Source: Smittium culicis
Lineage: Eukaryota > Kickxellomycota > Harpellomycetes > Harpellales > Legeriomycetaceae
Assembly: GCA_001970855.1 (NCBI GenBank)
Contig: LSSN01003821.1
Coordinates: forward strand, 1-21,223
Direction: 5' to 3'
Length of the DNA: 21,223 nucleotides
Shown here: piece after piece, positions 9,778 through 20,525 of the stretch
Layout of the letters: every line of letters starts with the position of its first letter
How positions within the stretch are numbered: position 1 is the stretch's first letter
Translations under genes and position numbers: made by a program
Notes under the pieces: generated by a model
The model's input: the letters and a program-made list of their open reading frames with translations, nothing else
What the model was told of the DNA's origin: nothing
Database searches by the model: none

Positions 9778-10873
9778 AAAATACTAGCAATAAAGTTTGT
9801 AACATCAAATGCAATTTTTAATAAATGAATCTATTTTTTTTTCAATTTTATTCATGCGTAAACCTCTTGGTTTCATGTTGGTAGTAGAATTATTTTTCCA
9901 AATCTGATTGACTTTTCTACCTCATCAATTTATATTATGAAAATCACTAGATTAAACAAATTTATAAATATGAATACTCTTTTTTATTTTCGTATCCAAG
10001 TCCTATCATATACTATCAGATGAAACAAAATCAATATCAGTCTAAATAAATTCTTGCGTTGTTTACAATTAATCATTTATCGAATGAGAAAAAAATAAAT
10101 AGTATTAATTTATAAAGCATATACAAAATAATAATATTTTGTTTTAGCTATTCAATTGCATTATAAAAGTTTTGTAGCTCGAGAATATGTTTTTAGTAAA
10201 AGTACTAATTCATTTTTTATAAATTTCAGATTATTTCAAGGAGCGGAAATTTTTTGATAGAATTTTTTCCAGCGTATGATCTTGACTTTTATTATTAAAT
10301 CTTATTAGAAAAAAAATATTATATAAATCACCTGACAGCCAGAAATTTTAACCAACTCATATTAGCAAAAATAGAAATAAACAAAATCTAGTTTAACTCT
10401 TTTCAGGAATCTCTCTTTTATGTAGTTTATTCTATGCTACAAATAATTTTTTATATTCTATATGGTATGATCGATCAATCACATTATCTTAGCAACTATA
10501 AATAAAACACACTAAAAAATTGTGTTATTCAAAAGGTATATCCAAATATTTATTCAAAAAATTACATGATTTACTGTTTTAATCATTCTTTTCTCGACTT
10601 GTCATTATTTCTTAATTAAAACGAGTTTAACAAGCTACTAAGTACGTCCGCTTTGATAGGGCCTAGAAGTATAGAGACTAATAATAGCCCAAGTGAAAAA
10701 TATTCTACAACCAGTTACACAAAGTTTGACCCTAATAGACAATTTTTTACATCAAACTTGAACATTTCGAATTAATTAACAAAAAAACTCACAAGTCAAA
10801 TTAAAAAATTAAAAAATTAAAAATTAAAATACAAGTATAAAATCCAAAAAAATGAATTTCTCATCAAAGCAAA
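9778..10873. other. AT-rich region downstream of WDR91, no confident gene
   Basis: Mostly stop-dense AT-rich DNA. An open frame of about 50 codons rich in Ser, Asn and Thr runs from about 10623 to the TAA at 10773-10775. It contains P-R-S-I-E-T-N-N-S-P-S-E-K-Y but no methionine start and no recognised domain. It may be an outlying part of the retroelement relic that follows. A simple A/T repeat with an AAATTAAA unit occupies about 10799-10828. Confidence 0.4.
9789..9794 (+). terminator. candidate poly(A) signal AATAAA of WDR91
   Basis: AATAAA lies 12 bases after the WDR91 stop, and another copy (9773-9778) overlaps the stop codon itself. If used, the 3' UTR would be very short. Chance occurrence is possible. 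Confidence 0.25.
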
Positions 10874-11600
10874 GTGTCTATCGCGAAATTTAGCGATCCA
10901 GAAGTGAAATTCAGGTTTTTTTATAGCGAAAAGCTTAAATCTTCCAGCTATTCGAAACCAAGTGAAGCGATTAAATATAAAAGTACGTATTTTAACAAAC
11001 CAAAAAAACCATTCAAAAATACTTTATACTCAAAAACTTACCCCACTTTATACAAAGAAGATTCATTAAAACGCTTTGTTTAAGAGGGCGAAAGTCAAAA
11101 ATTAAACAAGTTTTGATGAATGGGCTCTGACTGAAAAGTCAGTATAATCTGGATTCAATTCATATACGAAGGTCACGGTGCGATCAAGGCTATTGGAAAT
11201 GTTTTTAAGCATTTAGCAAGAACTTATTACACTATTCAAGTACACTTTATAATAGAGTAACCTATTACATCTTTCACAAAGTATCTGGTGCTGAAAATTT
11301 ATTTAAAAATTTTATCTGCTGGAAAGGAATAAAAATTGAATTTCACTAAACAGTAAAATTTGAGAAAGATATCACAATCATAAACGCTACAAATTTCAAG
11401 GAAAGGTATAAGCGCCCTAGCCAGAAAATGCACTGAAGAATTTATATCATACGGTATTAAAATTGTTTTCGCAAAAAAATCTGTAGACACTGACCTTCCT
11501 AGCTTCTTCATCTATGACGGAGCAAATATCAATCTATTCTATAAGGGGTGAAAAGAGGCGTGTAGGTTCTGAAAAGAAGGCGGCAATTGGAAAAATTTAT
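10874..11600 (+). pseudogene. decayed retroelement ORF1/gag-like relic with zinc-knuckle remnant
   Basis: The first part (10874-11083) is a Lys/Ser-rich open frame without ATG, such as precedes the body of some LINE ORF1 or gag proteins. Coding-like fragments then continue in shifting frames. At about 11485-11600 the frame reads L-P-S-F-F-I-Y-D-G-A-N-I-N-L-F-Y-K-G, a stop, K-E-A-C-R-F, a stop, then K-E-G-G-N-W-K. This resembles the common retroelement pattern of a short strand, Y-x-G, then a CCHC knuckle. TGA stops (11549-11551 and 11570-11572) sit where two knuckle cysteines would be expected, and the histidine position is Asn. Several TAA/TAG/TGA stops and frame changes show it is dead. No reverse transcriptase was found next to it. 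The family assignment is by pattern only. Confidence 0.35.
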
Positions 11601-13620
11601 TCCTACAGATAAAAAAAATAATTTAAATAAATCAAAAAAGATTACTCAAAAAATTAAGAACAATAAAACTGTGTCTAAATTAACCGATTCAATCATAATT
11701 GGTAAAATTTAAATCGATAAAAACTGGTTATATATTATTAATGCAAGAAAATCTATTTCGCCTTTATTTAACTCTTGGATAAAATAAACTAATATTCCAA
11801 ATTTTTCGTTTATGGATTGAATTGTGTCATGTGCTATAAATAATCATAATTTATGATTAGTTCTTTGGATAATTTACCTGCTTTTTATACACTTTCTATT
11901 TAGTCTTTATATAATATATAAATATACTATTTAAAGATTATCTTATTTTTATTATCATTACTACAAGGAAGAATTGAATGTTTACTTTTCCGCTGAAATT
12001 CCAAAATTATAAAATCTGACGGAAGGGATGAAAAATAAAAAGGGTAGCCAAATTTTTATTCGAAAAATTATACACAAAATAAATTCTTTTATAAAATACC
12101 ATTAGAACTCTTTTACCTCCGCCTAATTTTATTTTAACTGTAAATTTTTTTATGTTTATAAAATAATTTGTACTTTTCTAGGTCGATCATACTGTTCTAC
12201 TTTTTTTTTCTAAGGATAAATATTTCTTTTATTTTAATATGACACGGGATAATAAGGTTTTTTCTATTTAATGAGTAATTTTTTTCTACTTTTTGTTTCA
12301 TTTTGGTTTAAAATTATTTTATTTGTTAGGTTTTATCAATCATAAAATTTTGGATAGCTTAAAAAATGTTTTTTTGAACAGTTTTTTATAAAATTTTCGT
12401 ACTAATAAATATTTCTTACTTTTAGTATTAATCGGATTTAATTGAGCGAGATAGTGATAGTGGTAGTGATAAGTTTTAATGGAGCAATATAGTAAGAATC
12501 AGATAAAGACATTTTTTTATAAATATAGTAAATATTAAATCGATTTGGTGTTTTACTGTTGATTATAAACTCTTTTTAAAATGATGATCTTGGATTTTCT
12601 TTGTTAAAAGAGAAAAAAATCATCAATATTTGTCTCTTTCATACAAATACTAAATTAATGTCAATATCTATTAGGATTATACTACAATAAACATACTTTG
12701 TAATCCAAATTTCGCACTCTTTTTCAATTTTAATAGTCAGGACTATTTTCTCATTACTATTCTTTTTTTCCATATAAATTACATGCCATTATAAATGCTG
12801 TGTACTATTGCACAACATGATCAACAATTAAAAGAATATTTATTCTAAATATAAAATTTTCGCAACGAATAAAACCTATGAATGATTACTAAAAAAATAT
12901 ACCGGCTAATATTTCTAATTGCAATTTTATAACTATAATTTAAATATTCAAAAACATATATAAGGTTCAGCTCTTCAAAAGCGCAAAAAAAATCCTTTTT
13001 CGGTAGCATTTTTCTTCATTATAATTTAAAATAGGTATACCATTTCTTTGAAAAATAAATTATGCTTAAATAAGTTAGAATATTAAAATCACATTATTTT
13101 TTTTTCGTTAGTTAAAATAAGTGAAATATCGTTTAAAATTAATATTATTACCTGTTAATTTTATTTGAATATTCAAATTATATCTCCTTCAATTCAATAA
13201 TTATAATTAAAATTTGTCTTAAATTTGTATCCCTTATTGCTCATTCATTAATGACTGTATTTAAAGATTGTAATTTATGTCAAAATCAATTAATACACCA
13301 CAATAAATATCAAAATTTAATCTTATTATTTCTAAATTCTTATTCTAAATTTATTTCTATCTACTTTGATTAACTAACTAATTTGTATTCTGATATTTAA
13401 ATATATTATATTTAAACCATATTAACTTATTTTATCCTTAAAAATGTTATCTCTCGCATCGAATATTAAGAAATAGAATAATTATAAGTAATTTAGTCAA
13501 ATATGTGGATTAAATACATGATATTACTTAGCATAAATTATGAAAATAGTTAGTTTAAAACTTTTTTTAAAAGGTTTTCATTTGGTATGAATTTTCATAT
13601 TGAATGAAATTGATCTTTTA
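11601..13620. other. about 2 kb of AT-rich DNA without recognised genes
   Basis: All frames are short. The stretch up to about 11770 may still be retroelement debris (Lys/Ile-rich fragments). A small AGTGAT-type microsatellite lies at 12449-12472 and could encode a short Asp/Ser repeat, but it is flanked by stops. Nothing else stands out before the hAT left end. Confidence 0.45.
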
Positions 13621-13770
13621 TAGGTATTGCACGATAAAACGGGTAATTACCGTTAACCAGTTTTCGATGCGATTTTTTGTATACCGCTTGCCGAAATTTT
13701 TTTTGCGCGGTAGCCGGTAATTTAACGCCAGCGTAATTCCTTAATTTTTGCACGAATTTTTTATCAAAAT
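13621..13770 (+). repeat. left terminal/subterminal inverted repeat of the hAT element
   Basis: This block is visibly less AT-rich than its surroundings. It contains the terminal TAGGTATTGCA, a near-palindrome with core GGTAATTACC at about 13640-13650, GGTAGCCGGTAATTTA at 13709-13724, then TTATCAAAATGACGCC. Its partner is at 18430-18554 in inverted orientation. Confidence 0.65.
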
Positions 13771-14607
13771 GACGCCATTTTAGAAAATTTCCAGCCTAAC
13801 AATTTATAGACTACATAAAATCTATTGGGTGTAAATTTTTTGTGTTTTAATTGGGTATTACGGTTTTTATTATTCAATAAATTTATTTTAGAAAATTTTT
13901 GTTTTAACCAATACATGTTGATATATTTATTCTTGATTATTGTTATTAAGAAATATTATTAAATAAATATGCGTTTATACTTAACTTATAGTAAATAACT
14001 ATAAGGAAAAAATTTAGAAAAATCAATATATTAAAATACTAATATCTATTTAAAAATATATATACATTTTTTAAATAGGAATTATAATAAATTTCAATAT
14101 AAAAGATTTCATATAAAACTTAATTTATTATATTGATTTCAAACTTGTGAAATTCGAATCCGCTATTATACTCAAATCGAAGGATATGTTAAAGTTTGGG
14201 ATAAATGAAGGAAATTTTTAAAATTTATATTTATTCATTCTCGTGAAAATCGATTTGTTTTATTTATTTTTATTGCAATAGTTTTTTGGGTCCATTTTTA
14301 TTTATAGAATCATAATCAAGTTTAATTGAAATGATTCAAAAATATAATTATTCAATCACGAATTTTCCGGTATATTCTAAGACTCTACAAAAAAATTGCA
14401 AGATCAAATATTCGACTCCACAATATCACTTACGATAAAAGCTTTCGGTTTAGAAACTGTAATTATATATTCGTTTTTTAAATCGAATCTTCATCCTTTG
14501 ATCGAAAAACGAAATTTTAAAACCAATAATTTTTTGTAACAACTGTTTAAGGTGTTTTTTTTATAATATTTAAAGTTTTATTAATAAAGCTTGATTTTTT
14601 TTTATAG

Positions 14608-16561
14608 ATGAATAAAAAACACGGTACATGCAAAAAATGCGCGAAAATGATAAAAACTGAGGGTGGCAGCACTAGTGGTTTACATTATCATATAAGTTCC
14701 ATGCATTCAACTGATTTTTTAAGCAAAAATTTACAAGTAGTATTACCCGATGATACAAGCTCTTCTGAAATTCAGACTAATCACGAAATAAAAAGCTGTA
14801 AGATTTCATTTCTACTTTTGAATTATTACTTCCAGAGGTAATATCAAGATTAGTTGCTAAAGACGGACTCCCTTTGAGCAAAATTTGATTCTCCTGTGAT
14901 TTAAAAAGACTTTTAACTCTACAGGGATTTAAGGATGTTCCAAAATCATCAAATACTATTAGAATATTTTTGAAAGAATATACCAATAGTATAGTGAATG
15001 GTTTATTATCAAAAAAAACCACCAGAGAAATAAAAAAGAAGTATTTAGAATTTCCTTTGATGAATGCACTTCGATAAAAAACAGACAATATTTAAATTTA
15101 GTATTGGACTCTGTTGATAAATCTAGGAATCTTGATCTTTTAAGAACTTATGAGAAAACTCCATCAGATACTTTGATTAAAATGATTGAAAAAAAGCTTA
15201 TGAAATTTGATATCACGCTGAAAAATATAGCTTGCGTTATTTCTGACGGAGCACGCGTAAATATCAAAGCGTGTGCACCAATTCAACCGATCCATCAATT
15301 ATGCTTTGCACACGAAATCCATCTTTCAGAAATAAAATCTTTGTATGCAAAAGTCGAAAAAGGCAAAGAAATAGTATTAATAAACCAAAAAAATACACAA
15401 AAAGTCTCTGATTTATGGTTTCTGGATGATTTCGCTGTAGTAGAGCAAGAAAATGAACCTGAAAATCACGATTAAGACTTGGATATTAATCAAATATTTT
15501 CTGAAAATTTCAAAGCATTAACTGAAAAAATTCCGGATTAAGATGATCAGTATATATTAATTAGCGGATATAAAGACGCGGTATCGAAGCTTAGGAAATA
15601 GTCTATATTTTTAGAAGATCGCCAAAAAAAGAAGATATATTAAAGAATTATATTAAATCAGATCAAAATAAAGAAGTTTGTTTAATCGTGGATACACAAA
15701 CCAGAATGAATAGCCTACTTTCAATGATATAAATATTTTTCGAAGTTCAAAATCTATTTCCAAGGCTTTGATAGATCTCAAATCTGAAATATCTTTTACT
15801 AAAAATGAATTCAAAATAATAAGCTACATAATATTAACTCTTAGACCTATAAAAGTAGCCGTATATGAGCTATACAAAGAGCCTGTTAATATTTACACGT
15901 CTGACGTCACAATTAATTTTTTATTTAATGAACTCGAAAAAAACCATTTTTTAGCAAAAATATGCGTATTATACTGAAAAAAAAAAAAGCTTAAAAAAAG
16001 ACAAACTATATATTCTGATATCTTCTATTTTCTCAATCACCCTGAAGGTTATTTTTTTAGAAAATGGGGATAAACTTAAAGGGAAATCCAGCATATAAAA
16101 AATCAGATCAGAAATTGTTAGAACTTTGGAGAGGTTTGAGATAATTGATGAAAATGATGAAATAAGCGGATATTCAGGCTCATCTATTGAATATGAAGAG
16201 GAATCTTTAGAAAATGAGTATTCAGAATTGAGCTTCAAAAAGCGCTTAAATACAAAACTAGAATAAATGTAAGCACCAATTAAAAAAAAATAGAAATGAA
16301 ATATCATCTGCTAAAAATCCAAATTCGATAATTAGAGAAGAAACTAAATATTTTATAGATCAAAAAATAATGGGTAAATACTTGAAATAAGTATTTAATA
16401 TATTGTCTACAGTTAAATGGACCAGCGTGGATTCTAAAAGAGTATTCTCAAGTGCAGCGTAATTTGTCACTAAAATAAGATCAAGACTGAATGACGACAG
16501 TGTTGATACGTTATGCTTTCTAAAAGCACATTTCAACAAAGAAGATTCAAAAAAGTGCTAA
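14608..16561 (+). pseudogene. broken hAT-family transposase (BED finger to dimerisation domain)
   Basis: Fragments in the correct order but different frames. 14608-14800: BED zinc finger with C-K-K-C (residues 8-11), His28 and His33. About 14795-14890: E-L-L-L-P-E-V-I-S-R-L-V-A-K-D-G-L-P, stopped by TGA. About 14890-15070: a helical part with N-T-I-R-I-F. 15041-15475: I-S-F-D-E-C-T-S (the first catalytic Asp region, where relatives have D-E-W-T-S), C-V-I-S-D-G-A (second Asp region), and P-I-H-Q-L-C-F-A-H-E-I-H-L. About 16140-16265: an acidic linker. 16394-16561: the hAT C-terminal dimerisation motif, with V-D-S-K-R-V-F-S-S-A, an in-frame TAA, then T-K-I-R-S-R-L-N and L-C-F-L-K-A-H-F, ending in TAA. 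Internal stops and several frameshifts make it non-functional. Some breaks could in principle be introns, but the stops inside the dimerisation domain cannot be explained that way. Confidence 0.82.
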
Positions 16562-16890
16562 AATGCTATTTTTGATTAATTTATTTTACAAGTATTATAT
16601 TTAATTTTTAAGTTAAATAAAAAATGCTAGATTCATGAAATTTATTGAATTTTTAGTTGGATAAACCGATTTAAAACTTTTTAAAATTGGATTTCATGTT
16701 TTTTAAATGTTTTTATTTCATAAATTTTTCTTATTACTAAACCATAAAAATAACATATATTTTATAAAATATGCAATTTTGTTATAGATTCTCTACATAT
16801 AATATTAAGTTTTAAATCTTATAAATACTTCTGATTTTAAATAATTAAAGTCATTTTCATTTAAATAAATCCAAATAAACAAATTAATTT

Positions 16891-17245
16891 ATGAGTTCGC
16901 AGTTAAGACTGTTTCCAATAAAGGACCGGTACCGCGATGAAGAATCTTGGGTGGCCTGGTATAATCGCATAAAGTCACAAACACCTGTAAATGACTTGAA
17001 AATAGCCGATTATATTTTGATTTAAGTGTATTCAGTAATTGATTGGATGTAGAGGACCTTTCTTCAAAATCAAATATCGAAGCGAGCGGAACAGAATAGC
17101 CACAAAGGCTAGAAAGAAGCCTACCTCCTCTATTGATCCGCTCCAAAAACGATTAAGAACTTAAATTCTCATATCCCCCGCAACTCAAGACTGCACCTGA
17201 GCATAACCCTGAGGTGTCATGAATGAGAGATCATTTCATAATCGG
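16891..17245 (+). other. GC-richer island of unknown origin inside the hAT element
   Basis: About 350 bases with clearly more G and C than the surrounding DNA, with sharp AT-rich borders. A 44-codon frame opens with ATG at 16891 and reads F-P-I-K-D-R-Y-R-D-E-E-S-W-V-A-W-Y-N-R-I. It stops with TAA at 17023-17025, and protein-like fragments continue in the other two frames. The D-E-E-S-W-V-A-W-Y pattern loosely recalls a retrotransposon gag start, but I cannot assign it. Near the end, CACCT and AGGTG arms (about 17194-17216) could pair as a small stem. It may be a nested retroelement fragment, a captured gene piece or an RNA-derived repeat. Confidence 0.3.
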
Positions 17246-18429
17246 TTAAATTTTGAATATTATATTAGATCGAATGAAAGATTTAAAAAATTTTATGATT
17301 AATTTCCCAATGCTGTGGAAATATAAACTATATTCCTTATTATATGGGAGAATTTGAACTGATTAAAAATTTTTATTGATTGAAATTGGTATATCTGTCT
17401 TTTATAGAGTTGAATTGAATTTTGTGTGTCAGTCGTTAATAGAATTGAATTTGTATCACAAAAATGATACTTTATTGCAGTATCAGTGGTATATGCATCA
17501 ACTATAGAAAAATCAAAACTATTATTATTCTGAATCGCATTTCCTATCAAAAATTCTTTTTTGATTGTTTTTTCAATACCATATATTTTTATTTTGAAAG
17601 ATTTTTTGATAAGCATATGAATCAACGCGGTCTAAATTTAGGATATTAAAATGAAATATTTCAAAAAGTTGGTATTTAAAATAGAAAATTTAAGAATAAA
17701 TATATAAAAAGCTACAGTTTCAAGATTCACAGTAGTTATAATTTCGATCGAAGCAGTATTTATGAATGCACTCTCAGTACGGTTCTCAGATCTATGATAT
17801 ATGTTCAAATAATCTCAGTATCTCTGATGGTAATCGTAGTTTTTTAGTATTAAATCATTTGAATAAAAAATGATATTAATATTTTTCACTTTTTGAATTT
17901 ATTTAACAAATATTTGATGAATAAAAAAAAAGAATTTTATAAGAATCAAAGGCGAAATTAATCAGATAAATAGTAATAAGTATATTTATATGTGTAAATA
18001 TTTTTCCTTATGTTTTTTTATTTTTTATTTAGAAAATTTCATAAATAAAATGATTCAAAATATATTAAAAGCTCTTTTTTTTGTGCCTTATTTTATGCAC
18101 CTAATGTTTTATAAATAAGATCGATATATTAATTGGCTTTATAATGAAAAAATAAATGTAATATTTTTTAACTTAATCAGTGGGTTAAAACAATAATAGC
18201 TACAAAAATAATAGGATATGATTAAAAATGATGATTTTCCATGTGGCAATCAGTATACATAATAAAAGGGGTTATCTGCAAATAGGATTACATATTTTTT
18301 TTGAGAAAAGTAAAAAAATTAAAGAATTCTGATCCTTAATTAGTTTCGATTCAGCGAAAAAAACCTCGAGATTAATTTTAGGCAAATGTAATTTCTTAAA
18401 AAAAGTGCAAATTTCGGTAATAAAAATTA

Positions 18430-18554
18430 GGCAAAAAACCTGTTTTGATAAAAATAACGCCTTACGGTAAATTCCCGGCTACCATGATTTTTTTTGAGAT
18501 TTTTACCTTTACCTTCACCTAAATTCGAAAATTTCGGTAAATTTTCAATCCCTA
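18430..18554 (-). repeat. right terminal/subterminal inverted repeat of the hAT element
   Basis: On the minus strand it reads TAGGGATTGAA, then TTACCG, an AAGGTAAAGGTAAAA tract, GGTAGCCGGGAATTTACCG and TTATCAAAACAGG. This is in the same order as in the left end, with diverged spacing. CGGTAA occurs at about 18415, 18465 and 18535 on the plus strand. Confidence 0.65.
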
Positions 18555-18919
18555 GATGCCAGTAAATGTTGATCAATAACACTAATAAAGTACGATCTCA
18601 AAATTATTATAAAAAGCTTATCATAAAGATAAATACGAGCTATCATATAAGTAGTATATAATTCTCTAGATGCTTTTTTAGAGTATAATATTATGTATGA
18701 TAATATCTTGACAATTATCTGATAATAAGAAGTGGTATTACATCTAGGCCAATAAAAATGCGTATTTTAGGATTTAAAGGTTATTCTGAATAATTTTATA
18801 AAAAAAAGTATAGAATTGTTATTTCAGATCAACTTTATTTATAAAGACATTCTGTGTTATTGACTAAAATCGGAATTTTGTTCATTTTCATGATCCACAT
18901 CAAATAAAATCTACGTCAG
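18555..18919. other. AT-rich gap right of the hAT element
   Basis: Stop-dense AT-rich sequence between the transposon end and the small minus-strand frame. Nothing recognised. Confidence 0.5.
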
Positions 18920-19120
18920 TTAGATCCATAGTCTCCACTGAATAAATAAAATAATGGTTAGGCCTAGATAAATAACACTTAGAAAAATTCTTATAAACAT
19001 ATATGTGCCAAATCTCATAGTTAGGCTGTTAGACCATTCTGATGATATAGTATTTATATCATGGGCCATAAGAAACAGCCTCAAAGAAATTGTTATTAAG
19101 AGATATATTATTGGATACAT
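18920..19120 (-). CDS. possible small two-helix membrane protein, unrecognised
   Basis: 66 residues from ATG to TAA. Two hydrophobic stretches (about 2-18 and 43-62) flank a polar middle containing H-D-I-N-T-I-S-S-E-W-S. The protein ends F-I-Q-W-R-L-W-I. The composition, with balanced codons and few Lys/Asn runs, looks more like a real protein than the surrounding chance frames. I do not recognise a family. It could be a complete microprotein, a terminal exon of a larger membrane protein, or chance. No neighbouring exon could be joined with confidence. Confidence 0.3.
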   Translation of the reverse strand: MYPIIYLLITISLRLFLMAHDINTISSEWSNSLTMRFGTYMFIRIFLSVIYLGLTIILFIQWRLWI

Positions 19121-19238
19121 ATTTAAATTGATTCGCTAAAGAAAATTATATTTAATACTTTAAATACTGAACTAGCCTTAAATAATAAAGATCGGAAAAT
19201 AAGGTAACTTTAATCATTTATGTATAATGTCAAAAAAA

Positions 19239-19303
19239 AATAATAAAAATGGAGCTATAAAAGTTAGAAAATAATAAAATATGGAGCTATAAGAGTTAGA
19301 AAA
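19239..19303 (+). repeat. two tandem copies of a 32-bp unit
   Basis: The unit contains ATGGAGCTATAA followed by A/G-AGTTAGAAA. It occurs twice with a period of 32 bases (GGAGCT at 19251 and 19283) and a few differences. It lies upstream of the small minus-strand frame. Function unknown. Confidence 0.6.
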
Positions 19304-20525
19304 TCAGTATAGTAAGCTGTATATTTATGTCTGGCGAAAGAAATACTTGGGATGAAATATAAGCTGGTAACACAGAGCGAATATTGAAAACAATATTAAA
19401 ATTTTACAAATTTTGATTATTAATCAAGTAACACTTTGGAAAATGGCACGTTCGGATAAGGGTCATTATCGTAGCGACTTATAGTGAAACAAATTAGAAA
19501 AAAAAAACAAAACAAAAAAACGGCAATATCTGACGTCTGCGAGAGGGTGGGGGGGGGGATGGCGCTTGTGGACGGCACTGAGTTCTATTTGAGTATAGTA
19601 ATCTTAATACAATTCATTTTACTTGTAAAAAAAAAAAAAGCTGAGTGTAGTGCATTCAGTACCTAATGAAAAAGATTTATGTTTGTCTGAGAGTGTGCTA
19701 ATTTATATGAAACAGAGTTCATTAGAGGTTGACAGTAAATCAGTACTATATATATATAGAGGATTGGTGGTGGGAGTAGAAGCAGGGGTTGTTTTATCAA
19801 TGGATACAACGTTAAAAAAAAACGAGATAGGATAATGAAGTCGAGTATATATTTTTTCATTTATGTAAAAAAATTCGATGAGTTTGAGGAGGAGTATGAC
19901 GAGGTAGCGAGTATTGTGTATGGATGGCTATGGGATGCGATATGAATATGAAAATGATTGATTCAATGTATATATTTTGGTAATTAAGGATTATTTTATA
20001 AAAAAAAAAAAAGTAGATTTTGAAATTTATCTTATTAATTTGATGTAAATATTGGGCGGAATTGTATGCAAGTATTAATTTAGGGCATGGAGTGAGATAT
20101 GTTTATAATTGAATTTATTGGTGCGGTTTTATTATAAGTTTTGAGTTTGTTAAATAAGGAAGATGGCCGGAAAAAAAAAAAAGTACAGCTAAAACTGAGA
20201 AAAGATCAACTGATAATGGTATAATTATAAATATAGTGATTTTATAAAATTGGCGGGAAAAGTGAAAATAGATGGATTGGAAGAAGAAAAAAGTATATAA
20301 TTTCTTTTCGTAAATTAATTAGCTGGTATGAGGGAAATAAAGATGGGAGGCGAGTTTTTTGTATAATAATTAGACACAAGTGGAAAGGGGGGTTTTTTAT
20401 TATACATAGTAGTACCGGCAAATTGCAAAACGCATCGTTCATTCCAAAAATGGTATAGTGAAAAAAAGACAATTTTGCAAAGAAAAGCGAAATGGTTGTG
20501 ATAGGGGGGGGGGGAAGTGTGAGAA
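19304..20525. other. purine-rich (plus strand) region downstream of the SMARCD-like gene
   Basis: The plus strand is rich in G and A, including runs of 10 G (19549-19558) and 11 G (20504-20514). Read from the minus strand it is pyrimidine-rich, like the flanks of CKS1 and WDR91, which fits transcription from the minus strand. Plus-strand frames exist (19484-19666, 19650-19835, 19835-19945), the last ending D-E-V-A-S-I-V-Y-G-W-L-W. They follow each other without a spliceable model or a known family, so I do not call them genes. TTTATT at 20396-20401 is a possible minus-strand AATAAA signal 125 bases past the SMARCD-like stop. Confidence 0.4.

Larger units (their letters stand above)
13621..18554. 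mobile_element. degenerate hAT-type DNA transposon, about 4.9 kb
   Basis: The left end starts TAGGTATTGCA (13621). The right end, read on the minus strand from 18554, starts TAGGGATTGAA: 9 of 11 bases match, in the hAT style of a (T/C)AGGG-like terminus. Further in, GGTAGCCGGTAATTTA (13709-13724) is repeated inverted at 18468-18483 with one mismatch, 88 and 71 bases from the ends. TTATCAAAA follows on both sides. CGGTAA/TTACCG motifs recur near both ends and could be transposase-binding subterminal repeats. The broken transposase lies inside. The 8-base flanks (ATCTTTTA left, GATGCCAG right) do not match, so no target duplication is visible. It is an old, probably immobile copy, perhaps with a nested insertion at 16.9-17.2 kb. 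Confidence 0.7.

Noticed and set aside
11549..11572. TGA read as Cys (an alternative genetic code)
   Set aside because: CKS1, WDR91 and STEAP-like exons use TGC/TGT for Cys, and TGA ends the STEAP-like gene. Other stops also break this relic.
14145..14175. TTCGAATCC resembling a tRNA T-loop
   Set aside because: The flanking bases do not form a T-stem, and no anticodon or acceptor stem can be drawn.
17756..17850. CTCAGTACG and CTGATGG motifs suggesting an rRNA fragment or C/D snoRNA
   Set aside because: Surrounding bases do not match rRNA as I know it, and no paired C/D boxes with a terminal stem were found.
13613..18562. 8-bp target-site duplication for the hAT element
   Set aside because: ATCTTTTA and GATGCCAG do not match, and shifting the ends by a base or two does not help.
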